Source of the DNA: GCA-2687025 sp964473525
GTDB taxonomy: Bacteria > Poribacteria > WGA-4E > GCA-2687025
Direction: 5' to 3'
Assembly (NCBI GenBank): GCA_964473525.1
Contig: CAYYPK010000017.1
Location: forward strand, 78,163 to 142,162
DNA: 64,000 nt
Positions 1-7,976 of the stretch are shown piece after piece. The notes beneath the pieces are model-generated. The model worked only from the letters and a program-made list of their open reading frames with translations, was not told the origin of the DNA and ran no database searches. Both the position numbers and the translations under genes were made by a program. How positions within the stretch are numbered: the stretch's first letter is position 1; every line of letters starts with the position of its first letter.

Positions 1-207
1 GCCCAGGACGGACCCGCCGAGTCGACTCATGGCGCTCTCGAACGACAGCCGCGTGCGGGTGCTGGGCTCGAAGAACAGCGTGCCGAGGATACGGCCCTTG
101 CACAGGTCTGACCCCATCTCACGCATGACTTCCATGTCGTGAGCGAGGTGGAAGAGGCCTTCTATCTCCTCGCGCGTCACGTCGTCGACCCGGATGAAAT
201 CGCGCAC
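1..207 (-). CDS. pyrB: Aspartate carbamoyltransferase, N-terminal part (cut by window edge)
   Basis: The enzyme condenses carbamoyl phosphate with L-aspartate in the second step of pyrimidine synthesis. Sixty-nine residues are visible, read from a GTG at 207. The diagnostic carbamoyl-phosphate loop FFEPSTRTRLSFE is intact at residues 46-58 and is followed by AMSRLGG. This wording favours aspartate over ornithine carbamoyltransferase. The GTG is chosen because GGGAG lies 4-5 bases upstream, overlapping the stop of the preceding gene, whose last base is at 217. The two genes are therefore probably co-transcribed and translationally coupled. The C-terminal aspartate-binding domain lies outside the window. 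Confidence 0.93.
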   Translation of the reverse strand, partial: MRDFIRVDDVTREEIEGLFHLAHDMEVMREMGSDLCKGRILGTLFFEPSTRTRLSFESAMSRLGGSVLG

Positions 208-216
208 TGCGGCTCC

Positions 217-1491
217 CTAGCGAAACAGGTCGGAGTACGGCGTGGGGTCCGCGAACATGCCCCCGCTCTGCTCGTAGAACTCATCGTCTAAGACGAAGGC
301 TCCGCAGTCGGGTTTCAGCCACGAGGCGCGCGCGTGAGGGACCTCATCCAGGAGGCGCGGCCACGTGGCGTAATTCTGCGCGCCGTTGGTCTCCATCATG
401 CCGGAGCGAACGCCTGGAAACACCGGTAGACGCGCAGCCATGACCTTGTTCCAGTCCACCAACCAAGGCACGCACGCGTTGTCTGCGACAAAGGGAATCG
501 CGCCTACTCCAGTAGTAGCCTCGACCATGCGGAACGCCATGGACAGCGTCTTGCCAGCAGGCTTGATCGCCATCGCGCCGTAGCCCTGCTGCGCGCGCGC
601 CACAACGTCGTCGGGACTGTGCAGGCTCTCGTCCGCGGCGAAGGTGGCGGGCAGGTCGCTCACGTCGATGTCGGCCTCCTCCTCGAACGGCTCCTCCACG
701 AGGATGACGCGGTCGAGCATGTCGAGGCGTGCAGCGTGGTCCAGCAGGCGCCGCATGCTGTCCTTCTTGGTGTAGCGACCGTTCGCGTCGAGGTAATACA
801 CCGGGTGGCCGCACACGGTCATCTCAGAATCATACCCACGCGCGATGTCGTGCAGCTGGGTGAGCCACTCCTTGTCCTTTGCCACCATCTCCGCCTCGTC
901 GCCGGGATGGCCGACCTTGATCTTGAGGACGTAGACGCCTGCGTCCAGCAGCGCGCGCACGCTGTCCATGGGAAGCGTGTAGCCGATCGCTGGGACGGCG
1001 GCGACGCGTTCGCGGCGTTGAGACAGATGTGGTCTGTACATTTCGGGCGTTAGATCGTCGAACGACGCGATGCCACGTCCTCGCGCGTGCAGCATCCAGA
1101 GCGCGTTGTCGAGAGCCACGAGCGAATTGAGCGTGAACGTCCGGCGCAGGTTGGGGGCGCCAGTGACGACTCTGGCGTAGTCGTCTACATGCGGGAGGAT
1201 GGCTTCGAAGATGTCCTGTGGATGGGTGGCTTCGCACTCCCGAGCGAGGCGCACGCCCCGCTCGAGGATGGCAAGCATGAGGACGTTCCCGCCGGTCTCC
1301 GTGTGCGCCTTGAAGACGTCGGGGTCCGACCAGAGCGGCGCGAACCCGCCGACGCCAAACGCCTCGACCCCGTCAGCATCGCAGAGCCGCACGACAGCAT
1401 TCCACTTCTCGTGGAATGCCGATCCCTTGAAGCCGAAAGGACGCGCGAACGGCTCGCGCTGTATCTCTAGGTCGGCGGTCTGGATTCGCAT
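217..1491 (-). CDS. Enolase-superfamily enzyme (mandelate racemase/muconate lactonizing type)
   Basis: This 424-residue protein has the capping-plus-barrel layout of the superfamily, which abstracts a proton alpha to a carboxylate, usually in acid-sugar dehydration or racemisation. Catalytic features are visible in order: the K-x-K pair in VLKIKVG (K190, K192), metal ligands in YLDANGRY (D235, N237), VEEPFEEE (E266/E267) and AADESLH (D287), and a barrel-end lysine in AIKPAGK (K310). The substrate cannot be assigned. It sits directly upstream of pyrB with a 9-base gap, which looks like shared transcription rather than shared pathway. The Gfo/Idh, PhyH and RraA genes nearby make a sugar-acid catabolic role plausible by inference. 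The start at 1491 has only a weak ribosome site. Confidence 0.85.
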   Translation of the reverse strand: MRIQTADLEIQREPFARPFGFKGSAFHEKWNAVVRLCDADGVEAFGVGGFAPLWSDPDVFKAHTETGGNVLMLAILERGVRLARECEATHPQDIFEAILPHVDDYARVVTGAPNLRRTFTLNSLVALDNALWMLHARGRGIASFDDLTPEMYRPHLSQRRERVAAVPAIGYTLPMDSVRALLDAGVYVLKIKVGHPGDEAEMVAKDKEWLTQLHDIARGYDSEMTVCGHPVYYLDANGRYTKKDSMRRLLDHAARLDMLDRVILVEEPFEEEADIDVSDLPATFAADESLHSPDDVVARAQQGYGAMAIKPAGKTLSMAFRMVEATTGVGAIPFVADNACVPWLVDWNKVMAARLPVFPGVRSGMMETNGAQNYATWPRLLDEVPHARASWLKPDCGAFVLDDEFYEQSGGMFADPTPYSDLFR

Positions 1492-1554
1492 TCGCGTGCT
1501 CGGCCGAGAGGGAGTGACGGTCGCCGCCCCATGGGGGGGCCACCGCGGCGCCGC

Positions 1555-1845
1555 TTAGCCAGCGGCCTCGTAGAGTGTGAAGACGCCTTCGGAGGCGGCC
1601 TGCCTGAGGGGCACGGCCTCCTGGTACGCCGGTGAGTTGTACCACTCCAGCGCTGCCTCACGATCGGGGAACTCGACGACGACACACACCGGATGCTCGC
1701 TCTTGCCCTCAAGGTCGTCGGTCACCTGCCCGCGGAACACCAGCTTGCCTTCGGTGCCCTGTAGACTCGCCTGGGCCTTCTCCCCGTAAGGCCCCATCGC
1801 CGCCATGTCAGTGATCGTAAGACGCACTACGAAGAATGCCGCCAC
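1555..1845 (-). CDS. DUF1330 family protein
   Basis: A 96-residue protein of the DUF1330 family, which folds as a dimeric alpha/beta (ferredoxin-like) barrel and has no firmly assigned reaction. The pattern seen is typical: an N-terminal strand (FFVVRLTITD), a Y-G-E-K-A helix region near residue 20, then VCVVVEFPDREAALEWYNSP, where the family carries its conserved E-F-P/D and W-Y-x-S motifs. The GTG start at 1845 is supported by GAGGAG six bases upstream. It precedes the enolase-superfamily gene by 63 bases on the same strand and may belong to the same transcript. Confidence 0.8.
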   Translation of the reverse strand: MAAFFVVRLTITDMAAMGPYGEKAQASLQGTEGKLVFRGQVTDDLEGKSEHPVCVVVEFPDREAALEWYNSPAYQEAVPLRQAASEGVFTLYEAAG

Positions 1846-1933
1846 GTTAGGCTCCTCGGTTGCTGTGTGGGCGATGGCGCCGGCGGCGCCCCGCTAGAGA
1901 GTACTCGAAGTCGCTCCGGCGACGCCAATCGAG

Positions 1934-2725
1934 TCATGATGTCGGCAGGCCGCCGCGGTCCATGACGATGCGCTTGACGTCCTTGTAGCCAGCGCGTTCC
2001 GTGAGTTCTCTCGTGTCCGCGTCGAGCCGCGACAGAACCGCGTCGGGGAGGGATCCGCCGCCCGGGTGGAACTGCGGCTGGTATCGCAGCACGAGGAGTC
2101 GACGAAGCCTGTCTTTCGGCTGCCATCGCAGCGTCCCGTGCGTGAGGCGCTCCGAGATGATGGCGACATCCCCAGCGCGCGGAGTTACGTTGATGATGCC
2201 AGCGGGCAGATCGTCCAGCGTTTCGAATGTCGTCGCGCCGAACGCGTCGGCGGGGCGGTCGAATTCCGCCTTGTGCGAGCCCGGAACGACAAGCAGTCCA
2301 CCATCGCCCGCAAAGACATCGTCGAAGTAGGGGAAGACGACGATTTGGTCGGCGAAAACGCGCCCATCTCGGACGCCGTAATGCGGGACGGACCAGTGGT
2401 AGTCGTCGCGCGCGCAGTGCAACCCGAGCGGCTCCGTGTCGATCTGGAGGGTGCCACTCACGAGACGCGGCCGCCCGTCGAGAAGTTCGTTTACGATGGG
2501 CCAGATGGCTGGATGCAACGCGAATCGCTCCAGCGCCTTGTCGAACGCAAAGCCGTGGACGTGTCGGCGACCGTCGCCGCCGAACCCCCCGGGTAGATCG
2601 TCCGTTGGCGTGTCGATGTAGCGTTGCGCCGCTTCCCGCGCCGCGGCCAGTTCGGCGCCCCCAAAGGCGCCCGGGATGTGCAGATACCCCAGGGTGTCGA
2701 ACAGGTACCGTTGCCGGTCGGTCAT
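1934..2725 (-). CDS. Phytanoyl-CoA dioxygenase (PhyH) family protein, metal site atypical
   Basis: Fold-level features of the Fe(II)/2-oxoglutarate PhyH family are present: an N-terminal 'FDTLGYLHIPGAF' segment, the core GLLVVPGSHK at about 143-152, and the distal histidine block ERLTHGTLRW (H196) followed by an arginine-rich strand. The family normally binds iron through H-x-D plus a distal histidine. The expected position reads LHCARDDYHW (H103, D107), so a strict H-x-D is not evident and activity is uncertain. The ATG overlaps the stop of a small upstream ORF in an ATGA arrangement, which suggests coupling. The protein is 263 residues, a normal length for the family. Confidence 0.82.
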   Translation of the reverse strand: MTDRQRYLFDTLGYLHIPGAFGGAELAAAREAAQRYIDTPTDDLPGGFGGDGRRHVHGFAFDKALERFALHPAIWPIVNELLDGRPRLVSGTLQIDTEPLGLHCARDDYHWSVPHYGVRDGRVFADQIVVFPYFDDVFAGDGGLLVVPGSHKAEFDRPADAFGATTFETLDDLPAGIINVTPRAGDVAIISERLTHGTLRWQPKDRLRRLLVLRYQPQFHPGGGSLPDAVLSRLDADTRELTERAGYKDVKRIVMDRGGLPTS

Positions 2726-2880
2726 GCTTTGCTCCTGGCGCGGTCGCCGTCTACGAACCGTCGGGACACGGCTAGCGAGTCAGTATCCCACAGGGCAGTC
2801 ATCGGCGCAGCCGCGCGCGCCCGCTGGAACGCGTCGAAGTGTCGAGACGCCCCGAAGCCGCGGGCCTCCGGCATGTTCAC
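2722..2880 (-). CDS. Small unrecognised ORF coupled to the PhyH gene
   Basis: A 52-residue reading frame from a GTG at 2880 ends in TGA that overlaps the ATG of the downstream PhyH gene (ATGA), a classic coupling geometry. Codon third positions are mostly G or C, as in neighbouring genes. I recognise no family; the visible sequence includes FGASRHFDAFQRARAA and ALWDTDSLAVSRRF. Its start overlaps by four bases (GTGA) the stop of another open stretch at 2877-2975 in a different frame. The pair could be two tiny coupled genes or one gene broken by a single frameshift. Confidence 0.4.
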   Translation of the reverse strand: MNMPEARGFGASRHFDAFQRARAAAPMTALWDTDSLAVSRRFVDGDRARSKA

Positions 2881-2975
2881 GTCGAGCTAGCGGGTGTCGG
2901 GAGGAACTCGCGGCACACGGGGGCCGCCGTACGTGGGTCGTCCGCCTCGCGGAAGACGGTGTATCCCGCAGCCAT
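2877..2975 (-). pseudogene. Open stretch upstream of the small ORF, possible frameshifted 5' part
   Basis: From an internal ATG at 2975 this frame gives 32 residues beginning MAAGYTVFREADDPRT and ending at TGA in 2877-2879. The frame stays open further upstream to about 3060, with GC-rich third positions, but offers no ATG or GTG there and overlaps the end of the lipoprotein gene. One shift at the stop would join it to the 52-residue ORF at 2722-2880. I read this as a possible decayed or frameshifted gene rather than an independent protein. Confidence 0.3.
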
Positions 2976-3039
2976 GAGCGCGCCCGCGGCGTGGGTGTTC
3001 CGCGGATCGTCGTCTACGTTCTGCGGCAGGCGGACGAGA

Positions 3040-3744
3040 TCACTCGGCTGTGAATTCGAAGGCGATCACGGGCGCGAACGTGGGATCGAGCACGTAGTCC
3101 AGGTGGACAACCACGTCGTACGTGACGCCACTGATGAACGGATGAGCAGGCTCGGGCTCCAGGATGAGCATCGGATCCTCAGACCGGGTCGCTGGATCCC
3201 ACGAGGATCCGTCAGATCCGGTGATGCGCGCCCGCGTAACGTCGATCACAGGTATCAGGAGGGCGTCGCCCACGGGGCCGCCCACGTATATCTGGATGCC
3301 GCCTTCAATGACCCCGGGGCGAGCGACGCCGTTGCCGGACCACACCAACACCGGCGTGTGCCGCGGCCGGTCCTCCTCAATGGGCTTGATCGGATCGTAT
3401 TCCAGCTCCAAGACTCCGCCGACGCCCCATGTGAGGATCGTAGGCGAGCGCTCCAGAATGAACGCCCGCGTCGCGCCCCTCGCGGCGAGCTCGTACAGCG
3501 GCGGATCACCTGCGTAGTCGAGTGTCACTTCGCCGGGGTCACGATCGAAGACCACGCGCACCTCCGTGCCGTATCGGAAAGCAGGCTTGCCAGTGTCGAG
3601 GTGCGTGACGTGTAGCACCCGCGCCAAGGGGCCAGTGGGCGCGGTCACGTCGTCACTGGCTCCGCACGCCGCGGACAAGGCGAGCCCAACCAATACGAGG
3701 AAGGCTGCCGCTAGCCGCGGCGTGTGAACGAGGAGGACGCCCAC
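3040..3744 (-). CDS. Putative lipoprotein, second of two tandem paralogs
   Basis: A 234-residue exported protein with a hydrophobic N-terminus (AAAFLVLVGLALSAAC) and a likely lipidated Cys27. No known family is recognised. It is a clear paralog of the gene immediately upstream. Shared blocks are 'FRYGTEV', 'LERSPTILTWGVGG', 'LELEYDPI' and 'ARITGSDGSSWDP'. The mostly beta-strand-like pattern fits an Ig-like or jelly-roll fold by inference only. The start is a GTG with CAGGAG nine bases upstream. Only 15 bases separate it from the upstream gene, so the two form a transcription unit driven by the promoter at 4495-4523. Confidence 0.7.
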   Translation of the reverse strand: MGVLLVHTPRLAAAFLVLVGLALSAACGASDDVTAPTGPLARVLHVTHLDTGKPAFRYGTEVRVVFDRDPGEVTLDYAGDPPLYELAARGATRAFILERSPTILTWGVGGVLELEYDPIKPIEEDRPRHTPVLVWSGNGVARPGVIEGGIQIYVGGPVGDALLIPVIDVTRARITGSDGSSWDPATRSEDPMLILEPEPAHPFISGVTYDVVVHLDYVLDPTFAPVIAFEFTAE

Positions 3745-3759
3745 CGTGCTGGTCTCCTG

Positions 3760-4467
3760 CTAGTCCTGTATGCGGAACTGGTAGTCGTAGATCCGCGGAT
3801 CGTCTGGGGCGACGACGAACGTCACCTCCACATGAACGCGATACGTCTGCGCGCGCTCGTATGGGGCGTCCGGGCGCCGGGCGAGTGAGAAGCCGTACAG
3901 CCCCGCGCTGGCCTCTGGCTCCCAAGACTTCCCGTGGGGACCAGTGATACGCGCGGTGTCCACGCGCAGCCTGGGGATGACGTCCCGACGGTGCGCGCCC
4001 GTGTTGAACGTGAAGTGCACGTTCGTCCGCGTATTGATGTTGGCGTAGGAGACGTGCTGCGCGTCGAACTTCGGCCACACCTTCGTCAGCGCGGGTACGC
4101 GGGGATGCGGCATGATGATGGGGTCGTATTCGAGGAAGAGCGAGCCGCCGTTGTCCCACCGAAGGACCGTTGGCGACCTCTCCAGGAGGAAACGATGCGT
4201 CAGGCCGTCGACGTGCATGGGCGCGATGGGGGTCTGTCCGCCGTAGTCCAGCGCCACCGTGCCTGGATCCCCGCCAAACGTGACGCTGATCTCCTCGCCG
4301 TAGCGAAACCTGCGTTGGTCCGTGTCCAGCACGCTGACGACGAACGCGCGGGCGGGGCGCGGGCCCAGCTCGGTGACAACGTCGTCGCGACCCTCGCCGC
4401 AGGACGCAAGAACAAGAACGCAAGCTGCGCAGGCCGCTGTGAATGTCGACGCTCGGGGCCGTCGCAT
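3760..4467 (-). CDS. Putative lipoprotein, first of two tandem paralogs
   Basis: With the start at 4467 the product is 235 residues and opens with a textbook lipoprotein signal ending LVLASC (Cys23). This start is preferred over longer readings because AGGAGAG lies just upstream and a promoter-like pair ends about 28 bases before it. The mature part shares 'FRYGEEISVTFGGDPGTV', 'LERSPTVLRWDNGG', 'LEYDPI' and 'ARITGPHGKSWEPE' with the downstream gene, so the pair arose by duplication. I do not recognise the family. An envelope or extracytoplasmic role follows from the signal only. Confidence 0.72.
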   Translation of the reverse strand: MRRPRASTFTAACAACVLVLASCGEGRDDVVTELGPRPARAFVVSVLDTDQRRFRYGEEISVTFGGDPGTVALDYGGQTPIAPMHVDGLTHRFLLERSPTVLRWDNGGSLFLEYDPIIMPHPRVPALTKVWPKFDAQHVSYANINTRTNVHFTFNTGAHRRDVIPRLRVDTARITGPHGKSWEPEASAGLYGFSLARRPDAPYERAQTYRVHVEVTFVVAPDDPRIYDYQFRIQD

Positions 4468-4494
4468 GGGCGCTACTCTCCTGAGGGTAGACAT

Positions 4495-4523
4495 ATGATA
4501 GCCATGGGCGTGCAGACGCGCAA
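4495..4523 (-). promoter_or_regulatory. Candidate sigma70-type promoter for the lipoprotein pair
   Basis: On the minus strand TTGCGC (4518-4523) and TATCAT (4495-4500) are separated by exactly 17 bases. The -10 matches consensus at 5 of 6 positions, the -35 at 3 of 6. The Shine-Dalgarno AGGAGAG and the ATG at 4467 follow directly, giving a leader of about 20 bases. Confidence 0.5.
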
Positions 4524-4741
4524 CACGGCGCCATCTCAGGTGGGCGGGCGGCGCGCTGCACTGGCGCATTCCGACCGGCAGAACGCATGCGGACGACTCG
4601 TGACCGCGGAAGATTGGATCAGCAGGCGGTTCGTCCGGCCGTGACGGGCGAACATCGTCGAGTTGTCGAAGGCCGGACCGCGCTTGCGGGCGTGCGCGCG
4701 CGGATGCCTAGGCGCGTGGGTCACGCCCCTCACGGGGCGCG
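4524..4741. other. Intergenic stretch with an imperfect hairpin
   Basis: No gene is supported here. An imperfect inverted repeat near 4718-4757 (CGCCCC-TCAC-GGGGCG core with GGGT/ACCC flanks) overlaps the 3' end of the neighbouring PhyH gene and could act as its terminator. Nothing else stands out. Confidence 0.4.
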
Positions 4742-5491
4742 TCACCCCACGCCGAGCATGTGGTTCCACATCTCGCGCCGTAGGCCACGTTCCTTGTAGT
4801 GGTCCGACTGTCCGCAGGCGATGCCCCTTTGGCCGAGGATGTGCGTGTGTTCGCCAACGGTATCGGGGTCGTGGTTCCAGCTAGGCTCCGTCGGGTCGCC
4901 GACGCGGTTGAACAGGAACTTCAGCATGTGCCGCGTGCGGTCGCCCTTGTTGCGTGAGGCGGCGTGCCAGATATCGTAGTGCGCGATAGCGACGGTTCCC
5001 GCCTCGCACGTTAGCGCGACCTGATCGCGGAAGTGCGCGTACGTGGCCATCCGGTCTGTCGGGCAGTTGCGGAAGTGCGTGCCGGGCACGATCATCGTCG
5101 GGCCGAGATCGGCGGGCGTGTCCTGCGGGTAGTAGAAGCCCAGGATGACTCGCGTCTGGTGGTGGCGCCGGTTGACGCCGTCCTGGTGCCAGCCCTGGCT
5201 CCGCGTGCCGGGCGGGTTCACGTGGCAGTGCCGGTGGCCGCTCATCTGGAAGCCTTCGCCGGCGACGCTTGTCAGGGCGCCACGCACGGTCGGATGACCC
5301 CAAACATCGTGCAGCTTCGGCACGAGTTCCAGGATGCGGTCGCCGGGGTTCCCGTCGGCGGTCGCCTTGGTGCACTCGTCGTAGCAGAACTCGTTGAAGC
5401 CGTCGGGGAAGTCGGGCTTGAGGACCATGTACCCGTCGACGATGAACTTCAGAACCTCGGCATCGCTCAGCAGGTAGTCGCGCTCACACAT
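4742..5491 (-). CDS. PhyH family dioxygenase
   Basis: Predicted Fe(II)/2-oxoglutarate-dependent oxygenase of 249 residues. The facial triad is clear: GWHQD (H102, D104) and the distal HYDIWHAASR (H176), followed by R-H-M-L-K-F-L-F where the 2-oxoglutarate-binding arginine is expected. The region 'GFYYPQDTPADLGPTMIVPG' is nearly the same as in the PhyH-HEAT protein at 20653-22008, so the two are close relatives. The ATG at 5491 is chosen over one 12 bases earlier because GAGGAAG precedes it. It overlaps the end of the upstream small gene by 8 bases, so coupling is likely. The substrate is unknown. Confidence 0.87.
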   Translation of the reverse strand: MCERDYLLSDAEVLKFIVDGYMVLKPDFPDGFNEFCYDECTKATADGNPGDRILELVPKLHDVWGHPTVRGALTSVAGEGFQMSGHRHCHVNPPGTRSQGWHQDGVNRRHHQTRVILGFYYPQDTPADLGPTMIVPGTHFRNCPTDRMATYAHFRDQVALTCEAGTVAIAHYDIWHAASRNKGDRTRHMLKFLFNRVGDPTEPSWNHDPDTVGEHTHILGQRGIACGQSDHYKERGLRREMWNHMLGVG

Positions 5492-5876
5492 CGACTTCCT
5501 CAATCTTCTGTAAGATGAACTCGTATCCGAGCATGTCGATCTCGCGGTCGTCGAAGGCAGCGAGTTGGTCGGGGAAGTGGATCACCTGCCAGCCGTCGAT
5601 GACCGCGGCCTTCACGGAGCGGTAAGGGATCTCCGGCGGCTCTGGCGTCAACTCCTCGACGGCTCCTGCGACGGGTTCGTGCAGCGCGAAGGCTACGACC
5701 TGCGACTGGATGTTGGGCGTCGCGGCGTGGAGGTAGAGCAGGCGTTGGCGCTTGGCGCCCGCTCCGCTGACCGCATCCGCCAGCGCGTCAAGGTCGTCCA
5801 GGGTGAGCCCACCGTTTCCCAGCTTCGCGCGCGCGGCATCAACCCACGCGCGCACGGCGTCAGAAGTCGCTCCCAT
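5484..5876 (-). CDS. Conserved-looking hypothetical protein between two PhyH genes
   Basis: A 130-residue protein I do not recognise. It looks soluble, has no signal peptide, and carries an aromatic/acidic C-terminal block (DGWQVIHFPDQLAAFDD, then EIDMLGYEFILQKIE). The ATG at 5876 has GAAGG seven bases upstream. It lies 15 bases after one PhyH gene and overlaps the next by 8 bases, which indicates a tight three-gene unit. By inference it may be a partner or regulator of these oxygenases. Confidence 0.65.
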   Translation of the reverse strand: MGATSDAVRAWVDAARAKLGNGGLTLDDLDALADAVSGAGAKRQRLLYLHAATPNIQSQVVAFALHEPVAGAVEELTPEPPEIPYRSVKAAVIDGWQVIHFPDQLAAFDDREIDMLGYEFILQKIEEVDV

Positions 5877-5891
5877 GCGTATGCCTTCGTC

Positions 5892-6776
5892 CTATTGCTC
5901 GGTGTAAGACCGGTACCCGCGCACGACCAGTCCACGTTCTCCGCCCTTCGTCACCTCGGCCGCGCGTTTCTCGGCCTCGGCGCGGTTCGCCGTGGTCGTG
6001 GCTCCGATGATCGTGTAATCCTCGACGCTGCGATAGCGGTTGATGAAGACCGGCCGCCGCGCGTTCGAGTGGTTCTGCTTGGACCCGTGGATCGTCCGGT
6101 AATGGAAGAAGATGCCGTCGCCCGCCTCGCCGCAGACGGGTAGCGCGCGCTCCCAAGGCCACTCGCCGTCGTCCAGACCCAGGTGTGAGAACGTGTCCAC
6201 GTGCTGCAATTGGCCGAGCTTGTGGGAGCCCGGCACGACGTGCAGGGCGCCGTTCTCCAGGTCGGTGTCCACGGCGTAGTTCAGGATGGCGACCGGGCCG
6301 TAGTAGCGGTGCTCGAAGTAGGCGGCGTCCTGGTGTAGGTGCTTCGGATGGCCGCCGACGGGCTCTTTGACGAGGCATTGCCCGCCACCGAACATCTCGA
6401 CGTTGGGGCCGAGGATCGCCGACACAATGTCGAGCGCGGTCTCGTCGAGCGCCGATTGCAGGAAGGCTCCGCTCGTGTTGTAGCCGATGGACAGCACCAT
6501 GATCTGCTTGTCGCGGTCGTACCCTTCCGGCGCGGGAATGAAGAGCGTGCCGTCCGGCGTGCGCCATCCTTCGACGATCTTCTCCGCCCGGTCGAGCATG
6601 GACAGCGCGCGATCCGCCGCCTCGTTGATGTCACGCTTCAGTGCGTCCACGTACTGGCGCATCAGTCCCCGTACGACGAGGCAGCCGTGCTCGTCGAAGA
6701 GCTCCTTCGCGCGTCCCAGGTCGATGTCGTCGACGGACATTTCGATGTCCGCGACCGTCGGTAGGTCGTTGCCCAA
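5892..6776 (-). CDS. PhyH family dioxygenase, probable TTG start
   Basis: A full PhyH-family oxygenase. With the TTG start at 6776 (294 residues) the iron ligands are H148 and D150 in KHLHQD, and H230 in HYRTIHGSKQ. They are followed by RRPVFINRYR, carrying the likely 2-oxoglutarate-binding arginine. 'ALHVVPGSHKLG' is the usual core strand. The TTG is preferred because GGAGG lies seven bases upstream; the longer ATG reading to 6800 has no ribosome site. It is the first gene of a minus-strand unit with the hypothetical gene at 5484 and the PhyH gene at 4742. Confidence 0.85.
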   Translation of the reverse strand: MGNDLPTVADIEMSVDDIDLGRAKELFDEHGCLVVRGLMRQYVDALKRDINEAADRALSMLDRAEKIVEGWRTPDGTLFIPAPEGYDRDKQIMVLSIGYNTSGAFLQSALDETALDIVSAILGPNVEMFGGGQCLVKEPVGGHPKHLHQDAAYFEHRYYGPVAILNYAVDTDLENGALHVVPGSHKLGQLQHVDTFSHLGLDDGEWPWERALPVCGEAGDGIFFHYRTIHGSKQNHSNARRPVFINRYRSVEDYTIIGATTTANRAEAEKRAAEVTKGGERGLVVRGYRSYTEQ

Positions 6777-6828
6777 CTCAGTACCTCCTCGGCGGCGCAT
6801 CGGTCGCCGCTATCCACGCCCCCACGGT

Positions 6829-6871
6829 CCCTTCCCCCTTTCATAAAGGGGGAAGGTTAGGATGGGGGTTC
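6829..6871 (+). repeat. Palindromic interspersed repeat, copy A
   Basis: A perfect-armed hairpin CCTTCCCCCTTT/AAAGGGGGAAGG is followed by TTAGGATGGGGGTTC. Four more copies with the same hairpin-plus-tail design occur in the window (19327, 19522, 22104, and inverted at 46390). All lie between genes, mostly just beyond gene ends, so they are REP-like and may also terminate transcription. Confidence 0.85.
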
Positions 6872-6901
6872 CGCCACACACGCCGCGTGACCCATTCACC
6901 C

Positions 6902-7909
6902 CTACAGCGGGAGGTCCACAGCCTGCCCCGTCGAGGAAGCGCGGTAGACGGCTTCCATGACTTCCGTCAGGTTGCGCCCGTCCTGGATCGTGATCGTCAT
7001 GGGCGTGTCGTTGAGGATGGCGCTTACCCACTGATCCATGGCGCTGGGCAGGTCCGCGGGCGGGTTCGCGAGGAACGCGTCGCGCGCGTCGTCGTCCAGC
7101 TTCCGGGTCAGCAACTGCGTACCGTTGATCCCCTGCACGAGCGACCCTTCGGTGCCGTACAACTCCAACGGGGCGGGACCAGACCGATGCACCCACGAGC
7201 AGTCCACGACGCCGATGGCGTTGTTGGGGAACTCGAAGAGCGTGACGCTATTGTCGTCGATGGGGTACGACCCGGAGTGGTTGTTGATGATGCCCGTGAT
7301 CTTCTTGGGCGAACCACCCATGAGCCAGGGGAGGATGTCCATCACGTGGCAGCCGAGGTCGAACAGAGCGCCGCCACCCGCGCGGTCGGCATCAGCAAAC
7401 CACGCGCTCGGGCCAGAGAACCAGCTGTCGAGACCGGCGGAATGCGCGATGCGCGCGCGCCCGAACGTCAGGTCGCCCAGCAGTCCATCTTCAACCGCTT
7501 TCTTGGCGAGCAGGATGCCCGACCGCGACCGCGACGGCAGCGAGATGATGAACTTCACCCCTGCCTCTTCGACGGCTTCGATGATCGTGTCCGCCTCGGC
7601 GACGGTGATCGAGAGCGCCTTCTCGGTGAAGATGTGCTTACCCGCCTTCGCCGCCGCGATCATCACTCTCGGGTGGTCCGACGTGATGGCGTTCACGATG
7701 ACGGCGTCGATGTCGTCGCGGGCGAGCAGTTCGTCGAGGTCTTCATGGAAGTCGAGACCGTGACGCTTGGCGCCTTCGCGGCCGCCGTATTCGTCCTCGT
7801 CCCAGACGGCGAGCAGGTCGATGTTCTCATTAGCTATGGCTTGCTTGGCGTATCCGTCTGCGTGCACGTGCGCGAAGCTAAGCATTGCCGCGCGGACTTT
7901 GTCACCCAT
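6902..7909 (-). CDS. Gfo/Idh/MocA family oxidoreductase
   Basis: NAD(P)-dependent oxidoreductase of 335 residues acting on a sugar, inositol or related polyol. The N-terminal nucleotide fold is slightly altered (MLSFAHVHADGY rather than a G-x-G-x-x-G loop). It is followed by DIDAVIVNAITSDHP and by TEKALS at the place of the family's E-K-P signature. The C-terminal half has GGGALFDLGCHVMDILPWLMG, the conserved substrate-domain strand with its histidine. The ATG has AGGA about nine bases upstream. It lies downstream of the ABC ATPase gene on the same strand. The substrate is not predictable. Confidence 0.87.
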   Translation of the reverse strand: MGDKVRAAMLSFAHVHADGYAKQAIANENIDLLAVWDEDEYGGREGAKRHGLDFHEDLDELLARDDIDAVIVNAITSDHPRVMIAAAKAGKHIFTEKALSITVAEADTIIEAVEEAGVKFIISLPSRSRSGILLAKKAVEDGLLGDLTFGRARIAHSAGLDSWFSGPSAWFADADRAGGGALFDLGCHVMDILPWLMGGSPKKITGIINNHSGSYPIDDNSVTLFEFPNNAIGVVDCSWVHRSGPAPLELYGTEGSLVQGINGTQLLTRKLDDDARDAFLANPPADLPSAMDQWVSAILNDTPMTITIQDGRNLTEVMEAVYRASSTGQAVDLPL

Positions 7910-7976
7910 GTCGAATGGTCCTGTCTGATGGTGTTACTGCGGTCACGTTGCGCTCGATTCGAGCCGGGCCGTCTTC

